Assembly (NCBI GenBank): GCA_028279875.1 | Contig: JANQMU010000055.1 | Coordinates: forward strand, 1-62,967 | DNA length: 62,967 nucleotides | Source of the DNA: Rhizobiaceae bacterium | GTDB taxonomy: Bacteria > Pseudomonadota > Alphaproteobacteria > Rhizobiales > Rhizobiaceae | Direction of reading: 5' to 3' | Part shown: positions 46,648-56,525 of the stretch, in pieces | How the letters are laid out: every line of letters begins with the position of its first letter | Position numbering within the stretch: position 1 is the first letter of the stretch | The notes under the pieces: model-generated | Seen by the model: only the letters and a program-made list of their open reading frames with translations | The model's database searches: none | What the model was told of the DNA's origin: nothing | Position numbers and translations under genes: made by a program

Positions 46648-47133
46648 ATGGACAGGCTTGACCGGAAAATACTTCGGCTGCTGCAGGAAGACTCAACCCT
46701 GGCGGTGGCCGATGTCGCCAAGAAAGTCGGGCTGTCGACGACACCCTGCTGGCGACGGATTCAGAAACTCGAGGAAGAGGGCGTCATCCGCAAGCGTGTG
46801 GCGCTGCTCGACCAGCAGAAGATCAATGCCAAGGTGACGGCCTTTGTCTCGATCCGGACGAATTCCCATTCCAATGAGTGGCTTCTGCGGTTTTCCGAGG
46901 TGATCGCCCAGTTCCCCGAGGTGGTGGAGTTCTATCGTATGAGCGGCGATGTGGATTACCTGCTGCGCATCGTGGTTCCCGATATCGCCGCCTATGATGC
47001 GTTCTATCAAAGGCTGATCCAGAAAATCGAAATCCGCGACGTGTCATCGTCTTTCGCGATGGAGCAGATCAAATACACCACCGAACTGCCGCTCGATTAC
47101 ATGGTGCTCGAGACCGGCCGCTCGGCTGATTAG
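46648..47133 (+). CDS. Lrp/AsnC family regulator
   Basis: 161 residues: N-terminal helix-turn-helix (LQEDSTLAVADVAKKVGLSTTPCWRRIQKLEEEGVIRKRVA) and C-terminal RAM/AsnC effector domain (GDVDYLLRIVVPDIAAYDAFYQRLI). An AT-rich 130-base upstream region probably carries its own sites. No amino-acid gene is adjacent, so target unknown. Confidence 0.9.
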   Translation: MDRLDRKILRLLQEDSTLAVADVAKKVGLSTTPCWRRIQKLEEEGVIRKRVALLDQQKINAKVTAFVSIRTNSHSNEWLLRFSEVIAQFPEVVEFYRMSGDVDYLLRIVVPDIAAYDAFYQRLIQKIEIRDVSSSFAMEQIKYTTELPLDYMVLETGRSAD

Positions 47134-47137
47134 GGCG

Positions 47138-48724
47138 CTACTTCACCAGACGTGCCAGATCTTCCAGTTGATTGGCCTCGGCCGCCGGCTTGTCCCAGCG
47201 GATGCGGCTGATGCGCGGAAAGCGCAGCGCGTAGCCGGATTTGTGGCGGCTGCTCGTTTGTGCGCTGTCAAAGGCGACCTCGAAAACCAGTTCCTTCTGA
47301 ACCTCCTGAACCGGGCCGAAGCGCTGCATCTTGTGGTTCCGTATCCAATTGTCCAACTGCTTGAGTTCCTCGTCGGTGAAGCCGAAATAGGCCTTGCCGA
47401 TCGGCAGGAGTTGGCCGTCGCCGGCCCACAGGCCGAAGGTATAATCGGAATAATAGGATGACCGTTTGCCGTGACCGCGCTGCGCATACATCAGCACCGC
47501 ATCGAGCAGATGCGGATCGCATTTCCACTTGTACCAGGCGTGTTTCGGGCGGCCCGCGACATAGGGGCTTGAGATATCCTTGATCATCAGGCCTTCCATC
47601 AGGCCGCCGGTCTGCGCGGCGTGCTGCCGCAGCGCGGTCAGATCCTCACGGGTCTCGAACGGCAGCGTCTCGGAAAGCGTGAAGCGCTCCGGGTCGCGGG
47701 CGTCGACGAATTCCTTCAGCGCAATGCGCCTTTGCGACAGCGGCTCGGGGCGCAGATTGGTGCCGCCGTCGCGCAGGATGTCATAGGCGATCACGTGGGC
47801 GGGCAGTCTCTGCATAAGAGATTTGGTCGGTTTCTTCTTGTTGAGCCTTTGCTGCAGGTCGTTGAAGGACCCGATTTCCCCGTTTCGGCGGATCAGCAGT
47901 TCTCCGTCGATGACGGCGTCGAAATCCACGGCCTCCACCAGATCCGGGAAACTGTGCGAGATGTCATCGCCCTTGCGGGAGAAGACCTTGACGCCGGCCG
48001 CACCAGCCGCGATCTGCACGCGGATGCCGTCGAACTTCCACTCGACCTGATGGGTGGCGGCGGCGATGCGGCTGAAATCCTTTTCCGTATCGATCGGGTG
48101 GGCAAGCATCACCGGCGAATAGGTCAGCCGATTGGAGATGTCCGGCATCGGCGCGTCGCCGTCGATCCAGGCGAAGAGGTCCTGATACGGCGGTTCCACC
48201 CCGTGCCACAGCTCCTCGATGACATCCAGTTCGACCCCCTTCATATTGGCCAGCGTCCGTTTCACCGACCGGGCCGACATGCCGATGCGCAAGCCTCGTG
48301 TGCCGAGTTTCAGAAGCGCCCAGCGTTGCGGCGGCGTCATGGCATCGAGCAATTCGATCAGATAGTCGCGGATACCCAGCTTGCCGCGCCCGTTGAACTC
48401 GGCGATGACTTCAGACAGCCGGGGCAGGCGGTTGATCCGTTTGGGCTTTTCGGAAACGGGCCAGGCAAGGGCGACGGTTTCGGAGAGCTCGCCGACATAA
48501 TCATAGGAAAGGGCGAACAGTTCCGGGTCCATGCGCTCGGTCATGAGCGTGCGGGTGAGGTTCTGCTTGAACAGGTCGAATGTGAGCGTGCCGCCGATGG
48601 CGGCGAGCGCCCAACCGCGATCCGGGTCGGGTGCGGTTTTCAGATATTCGGCCAGGATGGTCTCCTTGGCCAGCGACGAATTGGTGAAATAAAGGTCATC
48701 AAGCAGCTCGGCGAAACGCTCCAT
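47138..48724 (-). CDS. ATP-dependent DNA ligase
   Basis: 528 residues with N-terminal DNA-binding region, adenylation domain with catalytic Lys in VEWKFDGIRVQI, DGELLIR and GLMIKDISSPYVAGRPKHAWYKWK, then an OB-fold end. Bacterial ATP-dependent ligase of the kind linked to an exonuclease, distinct from NAD-dependent LigA. Its ATG overlaps the stop of the exonuclease gene (TAATG). Confidence 0.92.
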   Translation of the reverse strand: MERFAELLDDLYFTNSSLAKETILAEYLKTAPDPDRGWALAAIGGTLTFDLFKQNLTRTLMTERMDPELFALSYDYVGELSETVALAWPVSEKPKRINRLPRLSEVIAEFNGRGKLGIRDYLIELLDAMTPPQRWALLKLGTRGLRIGMSARSVKRTLANMKGVELDVIEELWHGVEPPYQDLFAWIDGDAPMPDISNRLTYSPVMLAHPIDTEKDFSRIAAATHQVEWKFDGIRVQIAAGAAGVKVFSRKGDDISHSFPDLVEAVDFDAVIDGELLIRRNGEIGSFNDLQQRLNKKKPTKSLMQRLPAHVIAYDILRDGGTNLRPEPLSQRRIALKEFVDARDPERFTLSETLPFETREDLTALRQHAAQTGGLMEGLMIKDISSPYVAGRPKHAWYKWKCDPHLLDAVLMYAQRGHGKRSSYYSDYTFGLWAGDGQLLPIGKAYFGFTDEELKQLDNWIRNHKMQRFGPVQEVQKELVFEVAFDSAQTSSRHKSGYALRFPRISRIRWDKPAAEANQLEDLARLVK

Positions 48725-49749
48725 TATTCCGGCTCCTCGTCACGGCCGACCAGGTCCAGCGCCTTGGCACGGATGCCCTGCTGGCTGAGGGCGTGTTGCA
48801 GCGCCTCGACCCGTCCGTGGGTGATCCACACATCGCCGGCGCCGGTCTCCCGGGCCGTGCGCAGAAGATCGGCCCAGTCGGCATGGTCGGAGACGATCAA
48901 TGCCATCTCGGCGCGGCGCTGGCGGGCGCGGGCACGGATCTGCATCCAGCCGGAGGCCATCGCCGGCAGCGGATCGGGCAAGCCGCGGCTCCAACGGTCT
49001 GCGAGGGCCGATGGCGGGCACAACACGATTTTGCCGCGAAACTGATCGCGATCCGCCCGATCGATCTTCGAGACCTCCTGCCAGGGGCCGAAATCGTAAC
49101 CGAGGCTTTCATAGAGCTCGGTCAGCCTGGTCAACGCACCGTGGATGAAGAACGGATGCGCATAGCCGGCTTCCCTGAGGGCCGCCATGACCCGCTGGCA
49201 TTTGCCGAGCGCATAGACGCCGACCAGATGGGTGCGGTCGGGAAGCGAGGTCATCGACCGCATCAATTTCGCCATCTCATGTTCGATCGGCGGATGCGAG
49301 AAGACCGGCAGGGCGAATGTCGCCTCGGTGACGAACACATCGCAGGGCACGACCTCGAACGGGACGCAGGTCGGATCGGCGTGGCGTTTGTAGTCGCCGG
49401 ATATGACGACGCGCTGCCCGTCGAACTCCAGGACGGCCTGGGCGCTGCCCAGAATATGCCCGGCCGGCGCCAACCAAAGTTCCACGCCCTCGCCGAGCGC
49501 ATGGCGCTGGCCATAGGTCAGCGGCACCGCGCCCGTCACGGCGTCATCGGCGTAGCGTGTCCGCATGATGGCGATGGTCTCTGGTGTGGCAAAAACCGTG
49601 CCGTGGCCGGCGCGCGCGTGGTCGGCATGGCCATGGGTGACGATGGCGCGCGGCACCGGCTGGTGTGGATCGATAAAGCAGTCGGCCGGCTTGCAGTAGA
49701 GCCCCTCGGGACGCACCTGCATCCAGTTTTCCGCCGACACGTCTTTCAT
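48724..49749 (-). CDS. ligase-associated DNA exonuclease (MBL fold)
   Basis: 341 residues. Metallo-beta-lactamase HGHADHARAGHG and downstream GDYKRHADPTC, the exonuclease protein of the ligase cluster (TIGR04122 type), related to mRNA 3'-end processing factors. Works with the overlapping ligase in a presumed end-processing repair pathway. The Lhr helicase and PdeM phosphoesterase often found beside it are absent here. Confidence 0.9.
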   Translation of the reverse strand: MKDVSAENWMQVRPEGLYCKPADCFIDPHQPVPRAIVTHGHADHARAGHGTVFATPETIAIMRTRYADDAVTGAVPLTYGQRHALGEGVELWLAPAGHILGSAQAVLEFDGQRVVISGDYKRHADPTCVPFEVVPCDVFVTEATFALPVFSHPPIEHEMAKLMRSMTSLPDRTHLVGVYALGKCQRVMAALREAGYAHPFFIHGALTRLTELYESLGYDFGPWQEVSKIDRADRDQFRGKIVLCPPSALADRWSRGLPDPLPAMASGWMQIRARARQRRAEMALIVSDHADWADLLRTARETGAGDVWITHGRVEALQHALSQQGIRAKALDLVGRDEEPE

Positions 49750-49824
49750 GGGCCTTTTATCCCGGTGCGATTGCGGTCAGTCCGCTAAGATAGGTCAGCG
49801 GTGAACGGAAACAAATGCGTAGGG

Positions 49825-50553
49825 CTATGGCTGGCCCGTCGCGGATTGCTCTTTGGCCTTCAGCCGGTCCAGCGTCTTCGGGCTGGTGAGTTCGCGCACC
49901 GCATCCCGGCCGATCCACCGGGCCGCCTTGTCGGGTCGGTTCGCCAGTTGTTCCGCCAGGGCAAGGGCCGGGCCGTGCAGCGCCATCGAGCGCTTGCCGA
50001 TCTGCCGGAGCGCCCAGTTGACCGCCTTCTTGACGAAATTGCGATCGTCTCCGGCGTGTTCCTCGATCAGCGGCAGCCAGGATTCCATCAGCGCATCCGG
50101 CTGTGTCTTGAGATGAACCGCGCCCCAGGCCATCATCGCGAAGCCGGCGCGCCGGACGAATTCACGCTCGTCGGCGGCGAAACGGCCGATCAGTTCCTCA
50201 TGCAGGCCGGCGTCGATGAACAGGCTGGCGGCGTGGTCGACGATTTCCCATGAATTGAAGTCCTGCGCCCAGGACACGGCCTGCTCGACCGTCACTTTCT
50301 TCGGCTCGTCGGTGAAACCGGCGAGGATACGGGCTTCGCGGATACCGGTCTGCCAAAGCGCCAGCGCCCGGTCATGATTGCGCTTGATCTTGCGGGCGAG
50401 CGGACGTAGCGCGGAGTTCGGGATGCCGTAGGCGGTTTCCGTCACAATTCCGAAACGGTCCATGCCGGCGATATTGTCGGCGGACCGGTTGGCCTCGAGC
50501 CATGCCGTCACCGCATCCACATCCCAGTCGGGCGATGGTTCGGGCGTGTTCAC
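49825..50553 (-). CDS. AlkD-like DNA alkylation repair protein
   Basis: 242 residues from GTG at 50553, two bases after the stop of the upstream gene. HEAT-like repeats throughout, with FGIVTETAYGIPNSALRPLARKIKRNH and DFNSWEIVDHAA, the Asp/Trp surface of AlkD-type 3-methyladenine or 7-methylguanine glycosylases. DNA repair role by family. Confidence 0.85.
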   Translation of the reverse strand: MNTPEPSPDWDVDAVTAWLEANRSADNIAGMDRFGIVTETAYGIPNSALRPLARKIKRNHDRALALWQTGIREARILAGFTDEPKKVTVEQAVSWAQDFNSWEIVDHAASLFIDAGLHEELIGRFAADEREFVRRAGFAMMAWGAVHLKTQPDALMESWLPLIEEHAGDDRNFVKKAVNWALRQIGKRSMALHGPALALAEQLANRPDKAARWIGRDAVRELTSPKTLDRLKAKEQSATGQP

Positions 50554-50554
50554 G

Positions 50555-51424
50555 TCAGCGTTCCAGGCGCGCCAGCAGTGATGACGTATCCCAGCGGCTG
50601 CCGCCCATCTTCTGGATATCGCGATAGAACTGATCGACAAGCGCGGTGACCGGAAGGCTGGCGCCGTTGGCGCGGGCTTCCTCGAGCACGATGGCGAGAT
50701 CCTTGCGCATCCAGTCGACGGCGAAACCGTGATCGTAGTCGCCGGCATCCATCGTCTGATGGCGGTTTTCCATTTGCCAGGAGCCTGCTGCGCCCTTCGA
50801 GATCACATTGATGACCTCTTTGATGTCGAGGCCTGCGGCCTTGCCGAAATGAATCCCCTCCGACAGGCCCTGCACAAGCCCCGCAATGCAGATCTGATTG
50901 ACCATCTTGGTAAGCTGGCCGCTGCCGGCCGGACCCATCAGGCCGACCATCTTTGCATAGGCCTCGATGACCGGTTTGGCCTCGTCGAAGGTCGCTTGCG
51001 TGCCGCCCACCATGACGGTCAGCGCGCCGTTTTCGGCGCCCGCTTGGCCGCCGGAAACCGGCGCGTCGAGAAAACCGCAGCCGATTTCTCCGGCGGCGGC
51101 ATCGAGTTCGCGGGCGATATGGGCCGATGCCGTGGTGTTGTCGATGAAGATCGCGCCGCGCCGCATGCCGTGGAAAGCGCCATCGGTTCCGGTGGTGACG
51201 CCGCGCAGATCGTCATCATTGCCGACACAGGCGAAAACGTAATCGGCATCTTCGGCCGCTGCCTTTGGCGTCGGCGCCATGGTGCCGCCAAACTGTTCGA
51301 CCCAGTTTTGAGCCTTCTGTTCCGTCCGGTTGTAGACACAGACACTATGGCCGCCCCGGGTCGCGAGGTGACCGGCCATCGGATATCCCATTACCCCCAG
51401 CCCGATGAAAGCAACTGTTGCCAT
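50555..51424 (-). CDS. NAD(P)-dependent beta-hydroxyacid dehydrogenase (3-HIBDH family)
   Basis: 289 residues. Rossmann start VAFIGLGVMGYPMAGHLATRGG, catalytic Lys region GPAGSGQLTKMVNQI, DAPVSGGQAGAENGALTVMVGG. 3-hydroxyisobutyrate or tartronate-semialdehyde-type reductase; exact substrate cannot be fixed. Co-transcribed with the AlkD-like gene by 1-base spacing, though functions are unrelated. Confidence 0.88.
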   Translation of the reverse strand: MATVAFIGLGVMGYPMAGHLATRGGHSVCVYNRTEQKAQNWVEQFGGTMAPTPKAAAEDADYVFACVGNDDDLRGVTTGTDGAFHGMRRGAIFIDNTTASAHIARELDAAAGEIGCGFLDAPVSGGQAGAENGALTVMVGGTQATFDEAKPVIEAYAKMVGLMGPAGSGQLTKMVNQICIAGLVQGLSEGIHFGKAAGLDIKEVINVISKGAAGSWQMENRHQTMDAGDYDHGFAVDWMRKDLAIVLEEARANGASLPVTALVDQFYRDIQKMGGSRWDTSSLLARLER

Positions 51425-51478
51425 GTGATATGCCCTTCTGCAAAGTGCGGTTGAACGTTCATCGGAGGGAATAGATCA

Positions 51479-53941
51479 ATGCGCGGGATCATCAAAGCCC
51501 TTGTCCGCTTTATTTTTTTCGCGGTCCCGCTCGTCCTGATCGCTGCCGGCGCCGGATATGTCTGGATGGCGCGCTCGCTGCCGCCGGTCTCGGGCTCGAT
51601 GACCCTGACGGGCCTAGCGGGGCCGGTGACCATCTCGCGCGATCAAAACGGCGTTCCCCACATTACCGGCTCGTCGGTCAATGACGTGTTCACCGGTCTC
51701 GGCTTCGCCCATGCGCAGGACCGGCTGTGGCAGATGGAGGTTTCGCGCATGGCGGCGCAGGGCCGCCTGTCCGAGATGTTCGGCGATCCGACGGTGGACT
51801 CCGATATCTGGCTGCGTTCCATGGCCATCCATGAGGCATCGCAGGCCTCCTACGAGGCGCTGCCCGAGGCGGGCAAGGAGGCGTTGAGGGCCTATGCGGC
51901 GGGCGTCAATGCGTGGATTGAAAGGGAAGGCCGGGCATTTGCCGCCAAATGGCCGCCTGAATTCGTGATCCTCGGGCATGAACCGGAATTGTGGCAGCCG
52001 GCCGACACCGTCGGAGCCGTCAAGATGATGTCGGTGAGCCTGGGCGCCAATTCGCAATTCGAGATGTATCGCCTGGGGTTTGCCCGCATCGGCCTGACGT
52101 CAGAGGAGATCAACGATCTGCTGCCGCCCGGTCCGGGCGACAACCCGCCGCCGCTTCCCGACATTGCGCGCCTGCTGGAGCTCGACAACGGTCCGCTGAA
52201 AATCGCCGATGGCGGCTCGCAGGCCGATATGGGCCCGCTGCGCCTCGATGAGGACGTGCGACGCGGCGCTTCGAACAATTGGGTGCTTGCCGGCGAGCGG
52301 ACGACGACCGGTCAGCCGATCGTGGCGAACGATCCGCATCTGTCGCTGTCGGCTCCGTCGATCTGGTACCTCGCCCATCTGCGTGTCTCCGATGACGGCG
52401 GAACCCATAATCTGGTGGGGGCGACGCTGGCGGGGGCACCGTTTGTGCTGCTTGGCCGCAACGACCATGTTGCGTGGGGGTTCACCAATACCGCCTCCGA
52501 TGTCCAGGATATTTTCGTCGAAAAGGTCAATCCCGACAATGCGGACGAGTATCTGACCCCCGACGGGTGGAAAGAATTCGGATCAAAGCGCGAAACCATC
52601 AAGGTCAGCGGTGGAGACGCGGTCGAGTTCACACGCCGCTGGACCCGCCACGGTCCGGTCTTGCCGAGCAGTTACCGCAATATCGGCTCCTACCTGCCGG
52701 AGGGCACCGTCGCGTCGCTGCAATGGGTAGCGCTGGCGCGGGACGACACGACCGTGTTGAGCGGCATCGATCTTTGGTCCGACACCACCGTTGCCGAATT
52801 CCAGGCGAAAATGGCTGCCTATGTGACGCCGATGCAGTCGATGGTCGCTGCCGACAAAGCCGGCAATATCGGCATGATCGCGCCGGGCCGCGTGCCGATC
52901 CGGCATCCGGACAATCGTGTGATGGGCCGTGCGCCGGTGCCCGGCTGGGACGCGGTCTACGATTGGCAGGGGATGATCCCGTTTGCCGGGCTGCCCAGGG
53001 AGATCAACCCGGCTATCGGTGCCATCGGCACCGCCAATGCCAAGATCGTCGGTCCGGACTATCCCTATTTCCTGACCTTTGACTGGCAGGAACCGTGGCG
53101 GCAGGACCGGGTCAAGGACCTTGTCGTGGAAAACCGGCAGGCGCAGTCGCCCGAGATGTCGCGTGACGTGCAGGCCGACGTCTTTTCCCCGGCTTTTGCC
53201 GTCGTCGGACCCAAAATGATCGGTCTGGTGGAAGGCAAGAAAGATGTCGACCCGCGGATGATCGCGCTGCTGAAGGAATGGGATTACCGGATGGTGCGCG
53301 ACAGCGCCGCGCCGCTTGTCTTCCTTGCCTGGTTCCGGGAGAGCATGATCGGCATTTTCGAGGACGATCTCGGACCGACATTCAAGCCCTGGTTCAGGGC
53401 GCGGGGCGTCGTCATGGACAATGTGCTGTCGGGAAGGACGTCGCGAAACTGGTGCGATGACCGGACGACGACCGGAGAGGAGAATTGCGCCGATGTGCTT
53501 GCAATGGCCCTCAGCCGCGCCGTCGTCGACCTCGAGGAACGTTTCGGCAATGAACCCGGCGAATGGCGCTGGGGCGCGGCCCATCTTTCCGCGGGCGAAC
53601 ATGCGCCTTTCAGCAATGTCCCGGTGCTCAAACGGATCTTTGACGTACAGGTGGAAAGCGCCGGCGGCCCGTTTACGCTCGACCGCGGGGTGACGCCGCT
53701 CAGCAACGCAAAGACGCCTTACATCAATGTCAGCGGGTCCAGTTTTCGCGGCATCTATGATTTCGCCGATCTGAACAATTCGACCTTCATCACCACAACC
53801 GGCCAGTCGGGCAATGTGTTTTCCCGGCACTATCGTGATTTTGCGGTGCCCTGGTCGAATGTCGAATCGATCCGCATTCCAACCGATCCGGCACTCTATG
53901 AGGAGACGATTGCCGGCACGTGGCAATTGGTGCCGGGTTGA
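51479..53941 (+). CDS. penicillin acylase family protein
   Basis: 820 residues, membrane anchor at 8-30. Ntn-hydrolase proenzyme: alpha chain, spacer, then RRGASNNWVLAGERTTTGQPI with the probable nucleophile Ser265 after self-cleavage, and NDPHLSLSAPSIWY. Periplasmic amidohydrolase; homologues cleave penicillins or acyl-homoserine lactones, but substrate is not readable. Starts 55 bases from the divergent dehydrogenase. Confidence 0.9.
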   Translation: MRGIIKALVRFIFFAVPLVLIAAGAGYVWMARSLPPVSGSMTLTGLAGPVTISRDQNGVPHITGSSVNDVFTGLGFAHAQDRLWQMEVSRMAAQGRLSEMFGDPTVDSDIWLRSMAIHEASQASYEALPEAGKEALRAYAAGVNAWIEREGRAFAAKWPPEFVILGHEPELWQPADTVGAVKMMSVSLGANSQFEMYRLGFARIGLTSEEINDLLPPGPGDNPPPLPDIARLLELDNGPLKIADGGSQADMGPLRLDEDVRRGASNNWVLAGERTTTGQPIVANDPHLSLSAPSIWYLAHLRVSDDGGTHNLVGATLAGAPFVLLGRNDHVAWGFTNTASDVQDIFVEKVNPDNADEYLTPDGWKEFGSKRETIKVSGGDAVEFTRRWTRHGPVLPSSYRNIGSYLPEGTVASLQWVALARDDTTVLSGIDLWSDTTVAEFQAKMAAYVTPMQSMVAADKAGNIGMIAPGRVPIRHPDNRVMGRAPVPGWDAVYDWQGMIPFAGLPREINPAIGAIGTANAKIVGPDYPYFLTFDWQEPWRQDRVKDLVVENRQAQSPEMSRDVQADVFSPAFAVVGPKMIGLVEGKKDVDPRMIALLKEWDYRMVRDSAAPLVFLAWFRESMIGIFEDDLGPTFKPWFRARGVVMDNVLSGRTSRNWCDDRTTTGEENCADVLAMALSRAVVDLEERFGNEPGEWRWGAAHLSAGEHAPFSNVPVLKRIFDVQVESAGGPFTLDRGVTPLSNAKTPYINVSGSSFRGIYDFADLNNSTFITTTGQSGNVFSRHYRDFAVPWSNVESIRIPTDPALYEETIAGTWQLVPG

Positions 53942-53962
53942 AAACCCAGGCAGTGCTGCACT

Positions 53963-54793
53963 CTAACGTTGGAGGTGGCGGGTCAGGCGCGCCTCGAGCC
54001 AGTTCCACAGATTGCGCAGGACTTCGACGATCAGCAGGTAGAAAATCGCCGCCCAGATATAGGTCTGGAAATCGAAGGTGCGTGAAAAGGCGCGCCGCGT
54101 TTCTCCGAACAGGTCGAATACGGTGATGATGGCAACGATTGCCGATCCCTTGATCATCAGGATGATTTCGTTGCCATAGGGCCTCAGCGCGACGATCATC
54201 GCCTGGGGCAGGACAATTTTCCAGTAGATCATCCACCGGCGCAGACCGAGCGCCTGGCCACCCTCTACCTGGCCGCGGGGAACGCTTTGCACGGCCCCGC
54301 GGAGGATCTCCGCCTGATAGGCGGCGGTGTTCAGCGTAAAGGCCAGTATCGCGCAGTTCCAAGGATCGCGAAAGAAGCCCCACAGGCCGATTGCCTGCAA
54401 TTGCGGCCGAAATTCGCCGAGGCCGTAATAGATCAAAAAGAGCTGGGCAATGAGCGGCGTGCCCCGGAAGAAATAGACATAGCCGTAGGCGGGCCCGGAC
54501 AGCCATGGGCTCTTCGACATGCGTCCATAGGTCACCGGGACGGAGAGGATGGCACCAAGGATAATGGAAATGGCGACCAGCGTCAGGGTCACGCGGAGCC
54601 CCGACAGATATCGCGGGCCGTATCGGGCGACCTTCTCGGGGTCCCACTCGGTTGTCAGAAAATAGATGATGGCGATGCCGAGAAACAGCCAGATCGCCAT
54701 CATTGCCAGGCCTGCCGCGCGGCGCCCGCTCATGCCACGTGCCATGCCGGGCGGCGGCATCCGGGCTTCGATCATTTTTTCGGCGGCACTCAT
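53963..54793 (-). CDS. amino-acid ABC transporter permease (HisM/ArtM type)
   Basis: 276 residues; N-terminal helix and five more, with EILRGAVQSVPRGQVEGGQALGLRRWMIYWKIVLPQAM as the His/Glu-family EAA loop. The ATG overlaps the partner permease stop by 4 bases. No ATP-binding gene follows: the next gene is the convergent penicillin acylase. Confidence 0.88.
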   Translation of the reverse strand: MSAAEKMIEARMPPPGMARGMSGRRAAGLAMMAIWLFLGIAIIYFLTTEWDPEKVARYGPRYLSGLRVTLTLVAISIILGAILSVPVTYGRMSKSPWLSGPAYGYVYFFRGTPLIAQLFLIYYGLGEFRPQLQAIGLWGFFRDPWNCAILAFTLNTAAYQAEILRGAVQSVPRGQVEGGQALGLRRWMIYWKIVLPQAMIVALRPYGNEIILMIKGSAIVAIITVFDLFGETRRAFSRTFDFQTYIWAAIFYLLIVEVLRNLWNWLEARLTRHLQR

Positions 54794-55503
54794 GCGCTGA
54801 CCGGCGTCTCACCGACACGGCGTTCAATGAAGCCGATGACGATGGAAGAGATGATGGCGAGAACGAGAAACAGCAGGCAGGCGATTCCGAAGAACAGGAA
54901 GGCCTCCTTGCTCACACGCGCGGCGATGCCGGCCTGGCGCAGAATATCGGGCAGTCCGATGACCGAGACCAGTGCGGTTTCCTTCAGCAGGATCATCCAC
55001 AGATTGCCCAGGCCCGGCAGTGCGATGCGGATCAGTTGCGGCAGGATGATCTTGAGCATGGTTTGCGAGCGGCGCAGTCCGAGCGCGTCGCCGCCCTCAT
55101 ACTGGCCCTGCGGGATTGCCTTGAACGCGGACACGAAAACTTCGCTGGCGAAGGCCGAAAAGACCACGCCGAGCGCGATCATGCCGGCAATGAAGGAATT
55201 GATTTCGAAGGCCGATTCATAGCCCAGCGCCGTGACGAGCTGGCGCACGCCGATCTGCAGGCCGAAATAGACCAGAAACAGGGTGAGAAGCTCCGGAAGC
55301 CCGCGAAAAATCGTTGTGTAGATCTCGGCGGCCATGCGCAGCGGCCACTCGTCGCTCTGCTTGGCGAGCGCCAGAAAAAACCCGAGGATCAGGCCGAAGG
55401 GCAGGGTTGCCAGCGCCAGGCCCATCGTTACCAGAACGCCGGAAGCGATCTGGTCTCCCCAGCCGTCCGGGCCAAAACTCAAAAGAGATAGCGTCTCTTG
55501 CAT
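54790..55503 (-). CDS. amino-acid ABC transporter permease (HisQ type)
   Basis: 237 residues with five or six helices and EVFVSAFKAIPQGQYEGGDALGLRRSQTMLKIILPQLI EAA-type loop. Second permease of a polar amino-acid importer with the HisJ-like binding protein upstream. Confidence 0.88.
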   Translation of the reverse strand: MQETLSLLSFGPDGWGDQIASGVLVTMGLALATLPFGLILGFFLALAKQSDEWPLRMAAEIYTTIFRGLPELLTLFLVYFGLQIGVRQLVTALGYESAFEINSFIAGMIALGVVFSAFASEVFVSAFKAIPQGQYEGGDALGLRRSQTMLKIILPQLIRIALPGLGNLWMILLKETALVSVIGLPDILRQAGIAARVSKEAFLFFGIACLLFLVLAIISSIVIGFIERRVGETPVSA

Positions 55504-55573
55504 CGCGTTCTTTCATTGGTCCCGGGACGGCGGATTATGGCCGCCGCCCCGGATCATGCAATGAAGCGGCGCT

Positions 55574-56356
55574 TCAGTCGCCGTAAACGTCCACTTCGAA
55601 ATATTTGTCGTTGATTTCCTTGTATTTTCCGTTGGCGCGAATGGCGGCAATGGCCTTGTTGAACATTTCGCGAAGTTCATCTTCGCCCTTGCGGATGGCG
55701 ATTCCGGCACCCGGGCCGTTGATCACCGGATCGGGTGTCAAAGTGTCCAGGATCTTGCAGCAGGCGCCATTGTCCGTCTCCAGCCATTCGGACAGGACGA
55801 TCACATCGTCTATGACACCGTCGACGCGCCCGCTGGCAATGTCGAGCTTGTATTCATCCGGCGTCGGATAGAGGCGGATTTCAGCCGATGAGAGCTTTTC
55901 CTCGGCGTAGTTGGAGTGGGTGGTCGAACCCTGGGCGCCGATGATCTTGCCCTTTAGCCCGGCATCGGTGGCCTCGGTGATGTCGGAGTCCTTCGGAACG
56001 GCGATCGCCGGCGGCGTGTTGTAATATTTGTCGGTGAAGTCGACCTTTTCCTTGCGCTCGTCGGTGATCGACATCGATGCGATGATCGCATCGAATTTGC
56101 CGCTGATCAAAGACGGTATGATCCCGTCCCAGTCATTGGTGACGAATTCGCATTTGACCTTCATTTCGTCGCAAAGCGCATTGGCGATATCGATATCAAA
56201 ACCGACCAGTTGCCCGTCGGAGGTCAGATTGTTGAAAGGCGGGTAGGCGCCCTCGGTTCCGATCTTGATCGTTTTCATATGGCTGTCGGCGTGTGCGGCG
56301 CCGGCAGTCAGCATCAAGGCAAGTGCAGCCAGTGAGAGTTTTTTTGAGATACGCAT
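55574..56356 (-). CDS. periplasmic amino-acid-binding protein (ABC)
   Basis: 260 residues; signal peptide 1-23 (ends AGAAHA). Family-3 binding protein: TIKIGTEGAYPPFNNLTSDGQLVGFDIDIANALCDEMKVKCEF, MSITDERKEKVDFTDKYYNTPPAIAV. Two cysteines near NGACCKILD. Ligand by similarity is a basic or polar amino acid (lysine, arginine, ornithine group). Head of the importer operon. Confidence 0.9.
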   Translation of the reverse strand: MRISKKLSLAALALMLTAGAAHADSHMKTIKIGTEGAYPPFNNLTSDGQLVGFDIDIANALCDEMKVKCEFVTNDWDGIIPSLISGKFDAIIASMSITDERKEKVDFTDKYYNTPPAIAVPKDSDITEATDAGLKGKIIGAQGSTTHSNYAEEKLSSAEIRLYPTPDEYKLDIASGRVDGVIDDVIVLSEWLETDNGACCKILDTLTPDPVINGPGAGIAIRKGEDELREMFNKAIAAIRANGKYKEINDKYFEVDVYGD

Positions 56357-56525
56357 TTTGTTCCTTTCTCAGTTTGCGCCGTGTTCCCGCCGGAGCAGGC
56401 GGCGCCGTGCTGCGAAATTCTCCCGTTTTCGCATAAACTGTGATTTCCCATTGTTTTTGAGAAAATTGCAACCCGAAAAATTGCAACTGCAATATCCGGC
56501 CTGTTCAGCGGGCATCCGGTGTTGC

